64,000 nt of DNA from RGIG3178 sp964533965. GTDB lineage: Bacteria; Bacillota; Clostridia; Christensenellales; QAND01. How positions within the stretch are numbered: position 1 is the first letter of the stretch; each line of letters opens with the position of its first letter. The translations under genes and the position numbers were made by a program. A model generated the notes under the pieces. It saw only the letters and a program-made list of their open reading frames with translations. It was not told where the DNA came from and did not search any database. The stretch spans positions 11,954-75,953 of the forward strand of contig CAZHNN010000013.1 in assembly GCA_964533965.1 (NCBI GenBank), in the 5' to 3' direction. Below are positions 1-7,826 of the stretch, piece after piece.

Positions 1-105
1 ATCTTGCGAAAATCCGAACTGGATGTGTGGCTTTTGGACAACGCTGCGACACATGAACTGATGAGCCGCACCGGGCCGGAATTGGCGCTGGAGAGGGTGG
101 GGTAG
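1..105 (+). CDS. 3' end of an unidentified gene (partial)
   Basis: Frame 1 is open from the window edge to a TAG at 103-105 and gives the last 34 residues of a protein ending in LALERVG. No family is recognisable from so short a piece. No terminator with a clear T-run follows; the next 390 bases carry repeat-like hairpins instead. It could also be a chance open frame, because no start or ribosome binding site is inside the window. Confidence 0.4.
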   Translation: MLRKSELDVWLLDNAATHELMSRTGPELALERVG

Positions 106-496
106 GATATATTACCCATCCACCACCCAATGAGGAAAGGGGGCTGCGCCCCCTAACCCCGGCCTCCAAAAAGCAGTTTAGATAATAACAAAAGTAAAAA
201 GAGTGCCTTCCCCTTGGGGGGGAAGGTGGAGTGAAACACCGGATGAGGGGTCAAGCTTGCTGTTGCACAGCACCTCATCAGTCGCCCGTCAGCTTCCCCT
301 CGAAGGGGAAGCCGTATGGAATACGCCAAATGGCTGCATGGTATCCCACTCTTTTTAGGGGGGCCAGTAACGAGCTTTTGCAGCTGCGAGCCGTCATATT
401 CGCCTTTGGGAGATGCCCCGGCTTTTGCCGGGAGATTGTTATAACTGCTGAAATCAATGTTTGATCCTTGTCAAACGCTTGCGTTTTAATATGGCC
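106..496. other. Gene-free stretch with hairpin repeats
   Basis: No credible gene is seen here. It holds a GC-rich hairpin near 137-157 (GGGGGC-tgc-GCCCCC followed by TAACCCC) and the palindromic element at 204-313. A related GGGGC-aaa-GCCCC hairpin followed by TTTAACCCC lies near 27508-27530, so these look like dispersed copies of the same kind of intergenic element. Confidence 0.5.
204..313. repeat. Palindromic interspersed element (MITE/REP-like)
   Basis: The left arm reads CCTTCCCCTTGG...GGAAGGTGG followed by GGATGAGGGG. The reverse complement of the right arm reads GGCTTCCCCTTCGAGGGGAAG followed by TGATGAGGTG. The arms are therefore imperfect inverted repeats of about 40 bases around a short centre, and each arm folds on itself as well. 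The layout matches the small non-autonomous palindromic elements common between genes in Clostridia. No open frame or transposase is present. Confidence 0.55.
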
Positions 497-2410
497 TTAC
501 TCTGGTTTGCCCTCTTTTATCACGATGACATTCCCCTCTTCGTGCCGTTTTTTCATCACGTGCCGCGCTTTGCGGTTGGCCACGCTGTCCAGCACGATGG
601 ATAGGTCATAGTCTTCGGGGTAGAGATCTTCCGCCTTAACCTTGAGCTTCAAGCGCTTGTGGTTGATCAAATGCTTTTCACCCTTGACCTGTACGCCCAC
701 TTCTCCTTTTTCATTGGCTTTGGCATAGACGATTCCGATATCTTGTTTGGGGTATACCGTCACGCTGTCCCCGATGTTGAACCGCTGACTGTGCGGCAAC
801 GCCATTGGTTTTTCTTCGGCTTTTACGAATTCCTTCGCGATGACACGAATAAGGTCTGCAGGCGCATCGTCATGATCCCGTATGGGCTTTTCGCCATAGG
901 CAGCTGCCTTCGCTTTGATGAGCATGTGGGCCGGCATGCCAAGCCGCTGCGCGATGAAAAGCGCACAGCTCTCGCCGGCTTCTCCGATCTCAAGCCTATA
1001 TAGCGGCAGAAGGCTTTCCCTGTCAAAGGCCATGCGCGCGTTGACAAGTCCCCTTGTTTTGGCGGCATACTCCTTGATTTCAGGGTAATGGGTCGTCGCT
1101 ACAAACAGGCAGCTCTTTTCACGCAATTCATCGAGGATGGCGATTGCAAGGCCCATGCCCTCGGCGGGATCGGTGCCGGAACCCAGCTCGTCGAGAAGCA
1201 CGAGCGCGGCTTCATCCGCCTGTTTGAGAATGCCAAGGATATTCTTCATGTGGGCGGAAAACGTGGAGAGGTTTTCCGCGATGCTCTGCCCGTCGCCGAT
1301 ATCGCACAACACCCTTTTCCTCATGCACAAGCTGCTGCGCGCATCCGCACAAACATGCAGACCGCTTTGCGCCATAAGCGCAAGCAGTCCCACCGTTTTC
1401 AGCGCAACGGTTTTGCCGCCTGTGTTCGGACCCGTGATGATGACACCATGCGTATCCCCACCTATGGCAAAATCCAGCGGGACGGCAGTGTCATACCGGA
1501 GCAGCGGATGCCGGGCGTGCAGTATCCGGATATCCCCGTCGTCCGTCAGGTGAACCGGTGCGGCATTCATCGCGACGCTGAACTTGCCCTTGGCAAACAG
1601 GAAATCCAGTGTTTCCATCGCTTCGATGTTGCGCTTGATCTGCGGCAGATGATCCTCGATCAAAGCGGTCAGCGCGTAAAGGATGCGCCTGACTTCGCCT
1701 TCCTCTTCGATGATAAGCTCGCTCAACTCTTCCTGCAGCCTTCGCACGGAAACGGGCTCGATAAAGCAGGTGCCGCCGGAGTTGGACAGTTCCACCACCG
1801 TTCCTACGACATCGTTCTTGTGCTCCCGTTTGACCGGAAGGGTGTAGCGGCCGTTTTTGATGGTCACAAAGCTCTCCGAGAACCACGCCTTGTTCTTTTT
1901 CAACAGCGCATCCAGTTTCGCTTTGATCTGATCGCCAGTACCGGCAATTTTCTGCCGCAGCCTGTATAGCTCATGGGACGCCCTGTCATCCACCTGCCCG
2001 TTTCGCACGATGCGGTTGATCTCATCCTCCAAATCCGCAAGGTCATGGATGGAACCACCATAGAACGCGATTTCTATGCCCGTGGATTCCGCCCGCTTAA
2101 GGAAACTTTTCATTCTGCGGCAAGAGACGAGAAAGGACAGAACATGTGCCAGCTGGTCGGGCAAAAGCATCGCATGGATGGCAATAAGATCAAGCGTTCG
2201 TTGCAGCTCGCTCATCTTCGCAAGCGGCGGCGTTCCCTCCTTAAGGAGAATGTTTTTCGCCTGCGTCGTTTCTTCCATTCGCCTTTGCGCTTCCGGCAGG
2301 CTGCCTGCAGGCAGGAGACTTAGGCATTTTTCTTTTGCCGGCTCCGATACCGCGCAGTCGGCCAGACGCTGTAAAATGATATCGTATTCCAATGCTTTAT
2401 AATAATCCAT
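497..2410 (-). CDS. mutS2: MutS2-type DNA mismatch-repair ATPase lacking the Smr domain
   Basis: A 637-residue MutS-family ATPase. The clamp/lever region fills the first ~300 residues. Walker A GPNTGGKT lies at residues 327-334 and Walker B LVLLDELGSGTDP near 403-415, followed by the TTHYPEIK switch. MutS2 proteins are usually ~780 residues with a C-terminal Smr nuclease domain; here the protein ends after a short basic KOW-like tail (FNIGDSVTVYPKQD), so no nuclease motif is visible. This short form is known among Bacillota MutS-like proteins. The ATG at 2410 has an ideal AGGAGG 5 bases upstream. MutS2 proteins act on recombination intermediates or stalled ribosomes; which applies here is unknown. 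Confidence 0.85.
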   Translation of the reverse strand: MDYYKALEYDIILQRLADCAVSEPAKEKCLSLLPAGSLPEAQRRMEETTQAKNILLKEGTPPLAKMSELQRTLDLIAIHAMLLPDQLAHVLSFLVSCRRMKSFLKRAESTGIEIAFYGGSIHDLADLEDEINRIVRNGQVDDRASHELYRLRQKIAGTGDQIKAKLDALLKKNKAWFSESFVTIKNGRYTLPVKREHKNDVVGTVVELSNSGGTCFIEPVSVRRLQEELSELIIEEEGEVRRILYALTALIEDHLPQIKRNIEAMETLDFLFAKGKFSVAMNAAPVHLTDDGDIRILHARHPLLRYDTAVPLDFAIGGDTHGVIITGPNTGGKTVALKTVGLLALMAQSGLHVCADARSSLCMRKRVLCDIGDGQSIAENLSTFSAHMKNILGILKQADEAALVLLDELGSGTDPAEGMGLAIAILDELREKSCLFVATTHYPEIKEYAAKTRGLVNARMAFDRESLLPLYRLEIGEAGESCALFIAQRLGMPAHMLIKAKAAAYGEKPIRDHDDAPADLIRVIAKEFVKAEEKPMALPHSQRFNIGDSVTVYPKQDIGIVYAKANEKGEVGVQVKGEKHLINHKRLKLKVKAEDLYPEDYDLSIVLDSVANRKARHVMKKRHEEGNVIVIKEGKPE

Positions 2411-2694
2411 TCGGTCCTCCTAAAAAGATAGCCCGCGGAAGACACGCCGTACCATCATGCGCTGCTCCGCGGGCCATACCCAAGAGGACAAATAAGCGTG
2501 ACAAGCACGCCTTGCCACGCTTTCTATCGGATGGGTTAAAAGCAGTCAGTCCGGCAGTGTTTCTGAGGGATGGCCAAACAGACGGACAACGTCCGCAGAC
2601 GATCCCCTGCAACTATATTAGTTGTTGCTCTCCGAAACAGACTGAACCGACATACGTACATACCTTTCTTCACCGGCTGTTGCCGATTGCTTTT
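2411..2694 (-). promoter_or_regulatory. Long structured mutS2 leader with an intrinsic-terminator-like hairpin
   Basis: On the minus strand about 280 bases separate the promoter from the mutS2 ATG, and no gene lies in between. Hairpins seen in order are GCAAC/GTTGC (2606-2625), CGGAC-gtt-GTCCG (around 2582-2595), GCGTGGCAAG-gcgtg-CTTGTCACGC (2496-2520), and finally GCCCGCGGA/TCCGCGGGC (arms near 2466-2474 and 2431-2439). The last is followed by TATCTTTTT just before the Shine-Dalgarno sequence. That final hairpin plus T-run looks like a terminator able to attenuate mutS2. Its loop contains TGATGGTACGGCG, which matches the T-box core at 10 of 13 positions, but the geometry is not that of a normal T-box. 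Confidence 0.45.
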
Positions 2695-2722
2695 AGTATA
2701 GCATTCCATATTATGCTGTCAA
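2695..2722 (-). promoter_or_regulatory. Sigma-A promoter for mutS2
   Basis: On the minus strand TTGACA (2717-2722) is followed after 16 bases by TATACT (2695-2700). It is the only good promoter upstream of mutS2 and implies a leader of about 280 bases. Confidence 0.6.
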
Positions 2723-2767
2723 GAATCCAAGTGAAACGAAGATTTTTAAGACCCCACCAGATGACTT

Positions 2768-3154
2768 TCAATGCTTGAGGGACTTCAGACGTTTTAGAAT
2801 ATCCTCATCCGCGGGGCAAAAGGCATATTCGTCGATCTCCTCTACCGTGATCCAGCGTATGTCGTTGTGCTCCAGCTTCTGCACGGTGCCGCTTTGTATC
2901 GCCGCGTTGAACAGCGTCAAGTGCACATCAATGTCGGGGTAGCGGTGCGTGACCTCCATGAAAACGTCGCCGACCAAAAGCGTGACGCCGAGTTCCTCCC
3001 GGCATTCGCGTATAAGGCATTGCGCAAGCGTTTCGCCTTCTTCCCGCTTGCCGCCGGGGAATTCCCACAGAAGTCCTCGCGCTTTGTTCGCGGGGCGTTG
3101 GCATATCATGAATTTGTCTCTATTCCATATCAGGGCTGCCGTCACTTCGATCAT
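2768..3154 (-). CDS. Nudix hydrolase, MutT-like (8-oxo-dGTP diphosphatase type)
   Basis: A 128-residue Nudix protein. The Nudix box GX5EX7REUXEEXGU is complete at residues 35-57 (G35, E41, then RECREELGV), so Mg-dependent pyrophosphohydrolase activity is expected. Length and the N-terminal ALIWNRDKFMICQRP segment fit the MutT group that cleans the nucleotide pool of oxidised (d)NTPs. The start lies 4 bases after the stop of the aminotransferase gene upstream, so the two are probably co-transcribed. Exact substrate cannot be read from sequence. Confidence 0.85.
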   Translation of the reverse strand: MIEVTAALIWNRDKFMICQRPANKARGLLWEFPGGKREEGETLAQCLIRECREELGVTLLVGDVFMEVTHRYPDIDVHLTLFNAAIQSGTVQKLEHNDIRWITVEEIDEYAFCPADEDILKRLKSLKH

Positions 3155-3158
3155 AGCG

Positions 3159-4370
3159 CTACCTGCGGTACCTTTCCATCACCTTCATCACGCGCTCGAT
3201 GGCGGAAACCGCATTCTGATGGTGCTGCGAAAAGTTGATGCGGAAATGCTGCATAAACGGTCCAAACTCAGTGCCGGGCGTGACGGTGACGCCAGTCAAC
3301 GTCCGGACGATCTTGACGAAATCCAAAATCGGAAAATCCAATGCAGGCATCTTTACGAACAGGTAGCTTCCGGCCTCGGGCGTGCGGACCGTGACGCCGT
3401 CCACTTTGCGCAGTAGAGCCAACAGATCGTCCCGAATGGCCTGATGCGCCTGCACGCGTGCCTGCAGCCACCCTTCCGGTTCGTTGAACCAGGTCTCGAA
3501 CACGGCCTGGCTGTAACCGGGCGCACGTAGCGACATAATGGCCTGCAGCTTTTCCATGCGGTCGATGACGTGTGTCGAACCGAACGCGGTGCCAAGCCTG
3601 TAGCCGCTCAAAGATTCCGTCTTCGAAGGGCCGAGGATGGTGATGAGGTTTTCGGGATCGAGTATGTTCTGGGCGCACAGGTGCGCATACTCCCTGCCGT
3701 CGAATACCTGTCGGGAATACAGTTCGTCCACGATGACATAGGCGCCGAATCGCTGCGCGAGTGCCGCGATGGTGCGGATCTCCTCTTTGGAATAGATGAC
3801 GCCGGTCGGGTTGTTCGGATTAGAAAACAGAAGCAGTCGCGCGCCGCCTTTAAACGCGTCTTCGAGACGGTTCAGATCAAGCCCAGCGCAGGTATCCGTT
3901 TCCTCATAGAAAAGCGGTATGGGAACGAGATTGCCGTCGAAGAACTCCACGAGCTTGCGGTTTGCAAAATAATCCGGTTCCACGATGGCTACCTTATCAC
4001 CTCTGGTAAAGGTGGAGCCCATCGCCAGAAACAGCGCGCCCTGCGTGCCGGGGGTAAGTATGATCCCGGAATCCGGGTCAATGCTCACTCCTGTGTATGC
4101 AGAGAGCTTTCTTGCAACGTCCTCCCGTATGGCAGCTTTGCCGCGGTATTCGGTGTAGGCCTGCCTGCCGCCCGATTGTACGCCCGCCACAAAGCATTCG
4201 AGAGACCCCGGCGTGGGTAAAAACGCATCCACGTCCCCGTGGGAAAAGTCCACGGCGATGCCCGCAAGCTTCTCCCCGCGAAGATCCAGTGTTCCGGACT
4301 TCTGGCGGGCTTCCTGGCCGGGGGCGCTGTCCACACCCAGTTTGGCAAACTTTTGATTCAATCGTTCCAT
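3159..4370 (-). CDS. PLP-dependent class I/II aminotransferase
   Basis: About 403 residues of fold-type I aminotransferase. The cofactor motifs SNPNNPTG (mid-protein) and SKTESLSGYRLG, with the Schiff-base lysine in SKT, are intact, as is the C-terminal RINFSQH arginine region. The open frame reaches 4412, but the ATG at 4370 is preceded by GAGGAG at good spacing while 4412 has no ribosome binding site, so 4370 is preferred. It precedes the Nudix gene in a two-gene operon. The subgroup resembles aspartate/alanine-type aminotransferases; the amino-acid substrate is not determined. Confidence 0.8.
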   Translation of the reverse strand: MERLNQKFAKLGVDSAPGQEARQKSGTLDLRGEKLAGIAVDFSHGDVDAFLPTPGSLECFVAGVQSGGRQAYTEYRGKAAIREDVARKLSAYTGVSIDPDSGIILTPGTQGALFLAMGSTFTRGDKVAIVEPDYFANRKLVEFFDGNLVPIPLFYEETDTCAGLDLNRLEDAFKGGARLLLFSNPNNPTGVIYSKEEIRTIAALAQRFGAYVIVDELYSRQVFDGREYAHLCAQNILDPENLITILGPSKTESLSGYRLGTAFGSTHVIDRMEKLQAIMSLRAPGYSQAVFETWFNEPEGWLQARVQAHQAIRDDLLALLRKVDGVTVRTPEAGSYLFVKMPALDFPILDFVKIVRTLTGVTVTPGTEFGPFMQHFRINFSQHHQNAVSAIERVMKVMERYRR

Positions 4371-4539
4371 CGCAAAGCTCCTCTTCTCAGAGAATGTGAA
4401 TCCCTTTCTCATATGCCCATATCGTTTTTATTATAGCAGATGCAAGCTGCAGTAAAAAGAAATTAGGGTACTTTTACTACGTTTTGCCCAGACTTTACCT
4501 AGGTGCTGTTTGCGAGTTGACAATTGGTTCATATAATAT

Positions 4540-5168
4540 AGAGCTGTAGAAGTCTTTGACAGGCTGGAGGTGCGCAACATCCAAAAGCCGCGCGTCGGCA
4601 TCGTGGCGAAGTACTGGTGAAATACCACCCAACCGCGAACAACAACATCGTGGAGCTTTTGGAGCGCGAAGGCGTGGAGACGGTGACGCCAGATCTGATG
4701 GGGATGTTGCTGTACTTCTCGTACAACTGGGATTTCAAATACAAAGCCTCAGCGCAAGGCTATAGAACGGTTTGCGGCAAGGCTTGGCATCTTTGCGATG
4801 CAGATGTACAGAAGACCGATGATCCAGGCTCTAACAAAGAGCAGGCGGTTTGACGCGCCCCCGCACATTAAAGAGCTTGCGCGCTATGCTGAACCCATCG
4901 TCTCGGCAACCAGACCGGCGAGGGCTGGCTTTTAACGGGCGAGATGTGCGAGCTGATACACAGTGGCGTGGAGAACATCTTTTGCCTGCAGCCGTTCGCG
5001 TGCCTGCCCAACCACATTATGGGCAAAGGCGTTATCAAGGCGCTTCGCAAGCGTTTTCCCGAATCGAACATCTGCGCCATCGATTACGACCCCGGCGCCA
5101 GCGAAGTGAATCAGCTCAACCGCATGAAGTTGATGCTGTCGATGGCGTTTGAGAAGATGTGGGCATAG
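4540..5168 (+). pseudogene. Decayed 3' end of a 2-hydroxyacyl-CoA dehydratase activase-type gene
   Basis: Conceptual reading across frames gives segments typical of the C-terminal region of large CoA-substrate-specific enzyme activases: PRVGIV, then KYHPTANNNIVELLEREG, then IQALTKSRRFDAPPHIKELA, then GEMCELIHSGVENIFCLQPF and IDYDPGASEVNQLNR. Frame changes are needed near 4608 (one base missing in GTGGCGAAG), in the ~4750 region and near 4905 (after EPIVSA). Upstream, the frame is closed by a stop at 4534-4536 and the nucleotide-binding N-terminal part is absent. This is a truncated gene with at least three frameshifts. Confidence 0.8.
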
Positions 5169-5198
5169 AAAAGATCGTTAGCAAAATCAAAGACAAGG

Positions 5199-5528
5199 TT
5201 AACGATTCACCGGTGCCGACGGGTAGTCCGCGCTATTTTGAACAGGATGAATTGTATTTTCAATTTCATGGATGTCACGGTAATAGAATTCAAGCGTTTG
5301 CTGGACCTGCGCTGCATAGTACAATTCTTCCAACGCTTCTTCTTCGCTCCGAAACGATTGCATATTCGTTTCGGAGTGTTCATCATTTTGATAGACTTTC
5401 CACGAATTGTCCCGCTCATCGTAATAATAGCCAAGAACGAGAGGCTCGCCCGTATATGCTTGCGTTACGATATGCCAATCTCCCATATCGAATTGCCGAA
5501 TCTTTTGATAAAATTCCTGTTTGTTCAT
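5199..5528 (-). CDS. Hypothetical protein, 109 residues
   Basis: A small acidic soluble protein beginning MNKQEFYQKIRQF, with no signal peptide or membrane segment. The ATG at 5528 is preceded by GGAAAGAGAGG at good spacing. The pattern of aromatic-rich strands (YYYDERDNSWKVYQNDE) followed by an EEEALEELYY helix recalls small immunity-type or SMI-like proteins, but I do not recognise a family. It lies between the activase pseudogene and the repeat protein at 5700. Confidence 0.6.
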   Translation of the reverse strand: MNKQEFYQKIRQFDMGDWHIVTQAYTGEPLVLGYYYDERDNSWKVYQNDEHSETNMQSFRSEEEALEELYYAAQVQQTLEFYYRDIHEIENTIHPVQNSADYPSAPVNR

Positions 5529-5612
5529 GAAATCCTCTCTTTCCTTTTGTTACTGTTTCCAAACACAGCACCGGCAATTCGTTTGGCGATAAAACCTAAC
5601 AGAAAGTTCTAG

Positions 5613-5643
5613 GATAAGAAAAGGCTGCCTAATTGGCAGCCTT
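5613..5643 (-). terminator. Terminator after the repeat-protein gene
   Basis: On the minus strand AAGGCTGCC-AATTA-GGCAGCCTT is followed by TTCTTATC. Two further hairpins, CTCCCA/TGGGAG and AAACCTGC/GCAGGTTT, lie at 5647-5688 just upstream on that strand. Confidence 0.65.
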
Positions 5644-5699
5644 ACGCTCCCATTGGTGGGAGGCGGCAAACCTGCTACAGGCAGGTTTGTTTTGGTCGG

Positions 5700-6050
5700 T
5701 TATTTGTTCTTGTTTTTCGGCCCTTGCTGCTGGTTTTGCGAGCTTGATCTGTTCTGTGAACCTGAGCTGCTGCTGTCGGTGCGCAGATTATAGATCGATT
5801 CGTTCGGATCATTTACCTTTGAGCCGGAACTATTGGTCTGGCTAGCGGATTTGTCCGATTGGAAGCTGCCGGTATTCATGCGGTTTTGCTGGTTGTCGCG
5901 GCTGGTGCTGCCGGTATTCATGCGGTTTTGCTGGCTGTCGCGGCTGGTGCTGCCGGTATTCATACGGTTTTGCTGGTTGTCGCGGCTGGTGCCGCCGGTA
6001 TCCATGCGGTTCTGTTGGTTACGGTTGTTTTTGTTGTTTTTGTCGTCCAC
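5700..6050 (-). CDS. Low-complexity protein with 14-residue tandem repeats
   Basis: A 116-residue hydrophilic protein. After MDDKNNKNNR it has four copies of a 14-residue unit, NQQNRM(N/D)TG(S/G)TSRD, then a Ser/Gln/Asn-rich tail ending in basic KNKNK. No signal peptide, membrane segment or cysteine is present. The start appears to be GTG at 6050, with AGAGAGG nine bases upstream. Disordered Asn/Gln/Ser-rich proteins of this type are frequent among spore or surface proteins, but no function is recognisable. The next gene upstream on the same strand is the 48-residue ORF at 6250-6396. Confidence 0.6.
   Translation of the reverse strand: MDDKNNKNNRNQQNRMDTGGTSRDNQQNRMNTGSTSRDSQQNRMNTGSTSRDNQQNRMNTGSFQSDKSASQTNSSGSKVNDPNESIYNLRTDSSSSGSQNRSSSQNQQQGPKNKNK
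5869..6030 (-). repeat. 42-bp tandem repeat inside the coding region
   Basis: Copies begin at 5869, 5911, 5953 and 5995, each opening with CCGGTAT(T/C)CAT and exactly 42 bp apart. Three copies are nearly identical, so copy number may vary between strains without changing frame. Confidence 0.85.
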
Positions 6051-6249
6051 GATGCATTTCCTCTCTTTGTTTCGGGTTTTTATTGGGCTTTTGAACTGCG
6101 CTGCACCATGATGCGGTATGCACAGTGCTTTTTACTGCAATGACATTGACTGCGGGTTGTACTCGTACCCAGTGTTGTCCGCTACTATGTCCTCTTCAGT
6201 GTTTGTTGTTGGGTTAAAATTATCCCAACGAAAGGAAGGAAGAATATTC

Positions 6250-6396
6250 CTAAAACTCGTCAAATTCATCGGAGCTCTTTTCGTAGTCCTTAGCGCTGTA
6301 GTTCCCGTTATACAGCAGATCCTGATAATTCTTTTCGGCAGACCGGGCCGGTGCCTGACGTTTCCCAAAAAAGAACCTTGAAAACCAGTTAGCCAT
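6250..6396 (-). CDS. Small hypothetical protein, 48 residues
   Basis: Reading from the ATG at 6396 gives MANWFSRFFFGKRQAPARSA, continuing to an acidic end SSDEFDEF before a TAG at 6250. A Shine-Dalgarno sequence (AAAGGAA) precedes the ATG at workable distance. The amphipathic, aromatic N-terminus followed by a charged tail suggests a small peripheral membrane or spore-associated protein; that is inference only. A longer frame on the same DNA has no ribosome binding site and a less protein-like composition, so this one is preferred. Confidence 0.5.
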   Translation of the reverse strand: MANWFSRFFFGKRQAPARSAEKNYQDLLYNGNYSAKDYEKSSDEFDEF

Positions 6397-6491
6397 GGGG
6401 GATGTTCCTTTCGTTTTGATTTTGTGGGCTTATCGTTTGATTTTAAGGGAGTTTTATACATGGAAACAAAATGCAAAATGTGCTCTAGAAG

Positions 6492-6530
6492 CCAATAAAG
6501 GAGGAACAGCAGAGTGCCGTTCCTCCTTCT
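6492..6530 (-). terminator. Terminator after the lipoprotein gene at 6551
   Basis: On the minus strand AAGGAGGAAC-GGC-actct-GC-TGTTCCTCCTT is followed by TATTGGC. The stem is about 12 bp with one mismatch. Confidence 0.6.
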
Positions 6531-6550
6531 TACAGGGAGAGAGAAAGGTT

Positions 6551-7561
6551 CTATACGATGCTTGGTATGCCTTCAAACCATTCGCCGGCGGGTTTACCGC
6601 CAATGAGTATGGTGGAATTTGAAATGGTAAACGCCAGCTTGCCGGATCTACCGTCGGAGAGTGTGAAAAGCAAATACGTTTTTGCATCGGTGGCAGTCAT
6701 GCGTATATGCGTTCCTTTTAATAAGGTCGCGGATACGTAGGTGTTGTTTTTCAAGATCTTGACCGGCAAATCCTTCTGGACGGTCAACTGACGGTTCGGA
6801 CCTGTGATATGCCATAGCTTGTCACCCGATGGGTTCAGTATGAAAGTGCTGCCAAGCGCAAAATCTCTATTTGCGTCCCATACGCCAAGCACGTTGGCGT
6901 AGTCGAATACCTTGGCGGATGAGCCGGTCATCGAAAGGAGATACCCTGTAATGGTGCATGTTTTTTTGAGCGTAAATGTGGCGTTATCGATCTGATATAC
7001 CGAGGTGATATAGTCATCGCTGTCGCGGTCCATGCTCAGCAACACGCAAGCCTTGCCGCTCGAACCTTTATACAGATAGGCGGAAACAAAGGTATACTCC
7101 AGCGTGAGCGAGATCTCCTTGCCGCTGCTGTTCTTTACGGTAATGGTCGATGCGCTGCCTTTGGCTGTAACACTCACCGTTTCCTTTTTTTCGTCGCCAT
7201 TGTAGTCGATTGAAACCGGCGTATTGGCCGTAAGTTTCAGGGGATTATCCGAAGGCGCTGCCGTGGGTGTCGGTGTTGTTGTTTTTGTGGGCGTCGGCGT
7301 CGTGGTCTTTGTAGGTGTGGGTGTCGGTGTCTTCGTATTCGACGGCGTTACGGATGGCGTCGGGGAAACCGAAGGTGTCGGAGTTGGGCTTGCCAAGGCA
7401 GTTGGAGATAAGGATGGCGTAACGCTGGGCGTGGGGGTGATGATGGCCATTGCGGGCAATGTGGGAGCTGGCGTGTTGGATTTCTTCTCCACCAGCAGTT
7501 CGCAGCCGCAGAGGGCCAGTATAGCGATCAGGAATGCCTGGACAACAATACGCTTTTTCAT
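6551..7561 (-). CDS. Lipoprotein with Thr/Pro-rich linker and C-terminal beta domain
   Basis: About 336 residues. The start MKKRIVVQAF at 7561 gives a clean type II signal peptide ending in the lipobox LCG-C; the frame extends to 7600 but without a better ribosome binding site. Residues ~30-100 are an extended linker of TPTP/TPS repeats, as in wall-spanning surface proteins. The C-terminal ~230 residues begin with SIDYNGDEKKETVSV, resembling FG-GAP/VCBS-type Ca-binding blades, and end with a compact beta-rich segment. Likely membrane-anchored on the outer face. The specific function is not recognisable. It neighbours several other lipoprotein genes. Confidence 0.75.
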   Translation of the reverse strand: MKKRIVVQAFLIAILALCGCELLVEKKSNTPAPTLPAMAIITPTPSVTPSLSPTALASPTPTPSVSPTPSVTPSNTKTPTPTPTKTTTPTPTKTTTPTPTAAPSDNPLKLTANTPVSIDYNGDEKKETVSVTAKGSASTITVKNSSGKEISLTLEYTFVSAYLYKGSSGKACVLLSMDRDSDDYITSVYQIDNATFTLKKTCTITGYLLSMTGSSAKVFDYANVLGVWDANRDFALGSTFILNPSGDKLWHITGPNRQLTVQKDLPVKILKNNTYVSATLLKGTHIRMTATDAKTYLLFTLSDGRSGKLAFTISNSTILIGGKPAGEWFEGIPSIV

Positions 7562-7711
7562 TGGATTCGATCCCTTCCACCGAATAGTCAATACAGCCAT
7601 AATTTTCCGTATTAAATATCCCCAAATATCGATGGATTACACAAAAAGCCCGTATAAACGGAGGAATCGCCGGCATGAAGGCTGGACAGTACGGAGGTTT
7701 AATGAGCAGGA

Positions 7712-7740
7712 GACGAAAAGCCGGCTTTGTATCAGCCGGC
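7712..7740 (-). terminator. Terminator after the peptidase-MA-like lipoprotein gene
   Basis: On the minus strand GCCGGCT-gatacaa-AGCCGGC is followed by TTTTCGTCT. A second hairpin, GCTGAC-cc-GTCAGC, lies at 7791-7804. Confidence 0.6.
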
Positions 7741-7826
7741 CAATAGGTCTTTTCGCTAAGTGACATGTATTTTCTTAAATCATAATATCTGCTGACCCGT
7801 CAGCCGTTTTGGAGCAATCCGGGCTT

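Noticed and set aside
1088..1969. 293-codon open frame opposite mutS2
   Set aside because: Antisense to clearly conserved MutS2 motifs, with no ribosome binding site. The same reasoning rejects long antisense frames at 13470-14249 and 62678-63652.
2411..2480. Classical T-box riboswitch
   Set aside because: A 10/13 match to the T-box core exists, but it lies within the terminator loop, with no room for an antiterminator and no recognisable Stem I.
4516..4536. Promoter TTGACA...TATAAT before the activase remnant
   Set aside because: The hexamers are only 9 bases apart, too close for sigma-A.
6132..6476. 114-codon frame overlapping the 48-residue ORF
   Set aside because: No ribosome binding site and irregular composition; the shorter frame is better supported.
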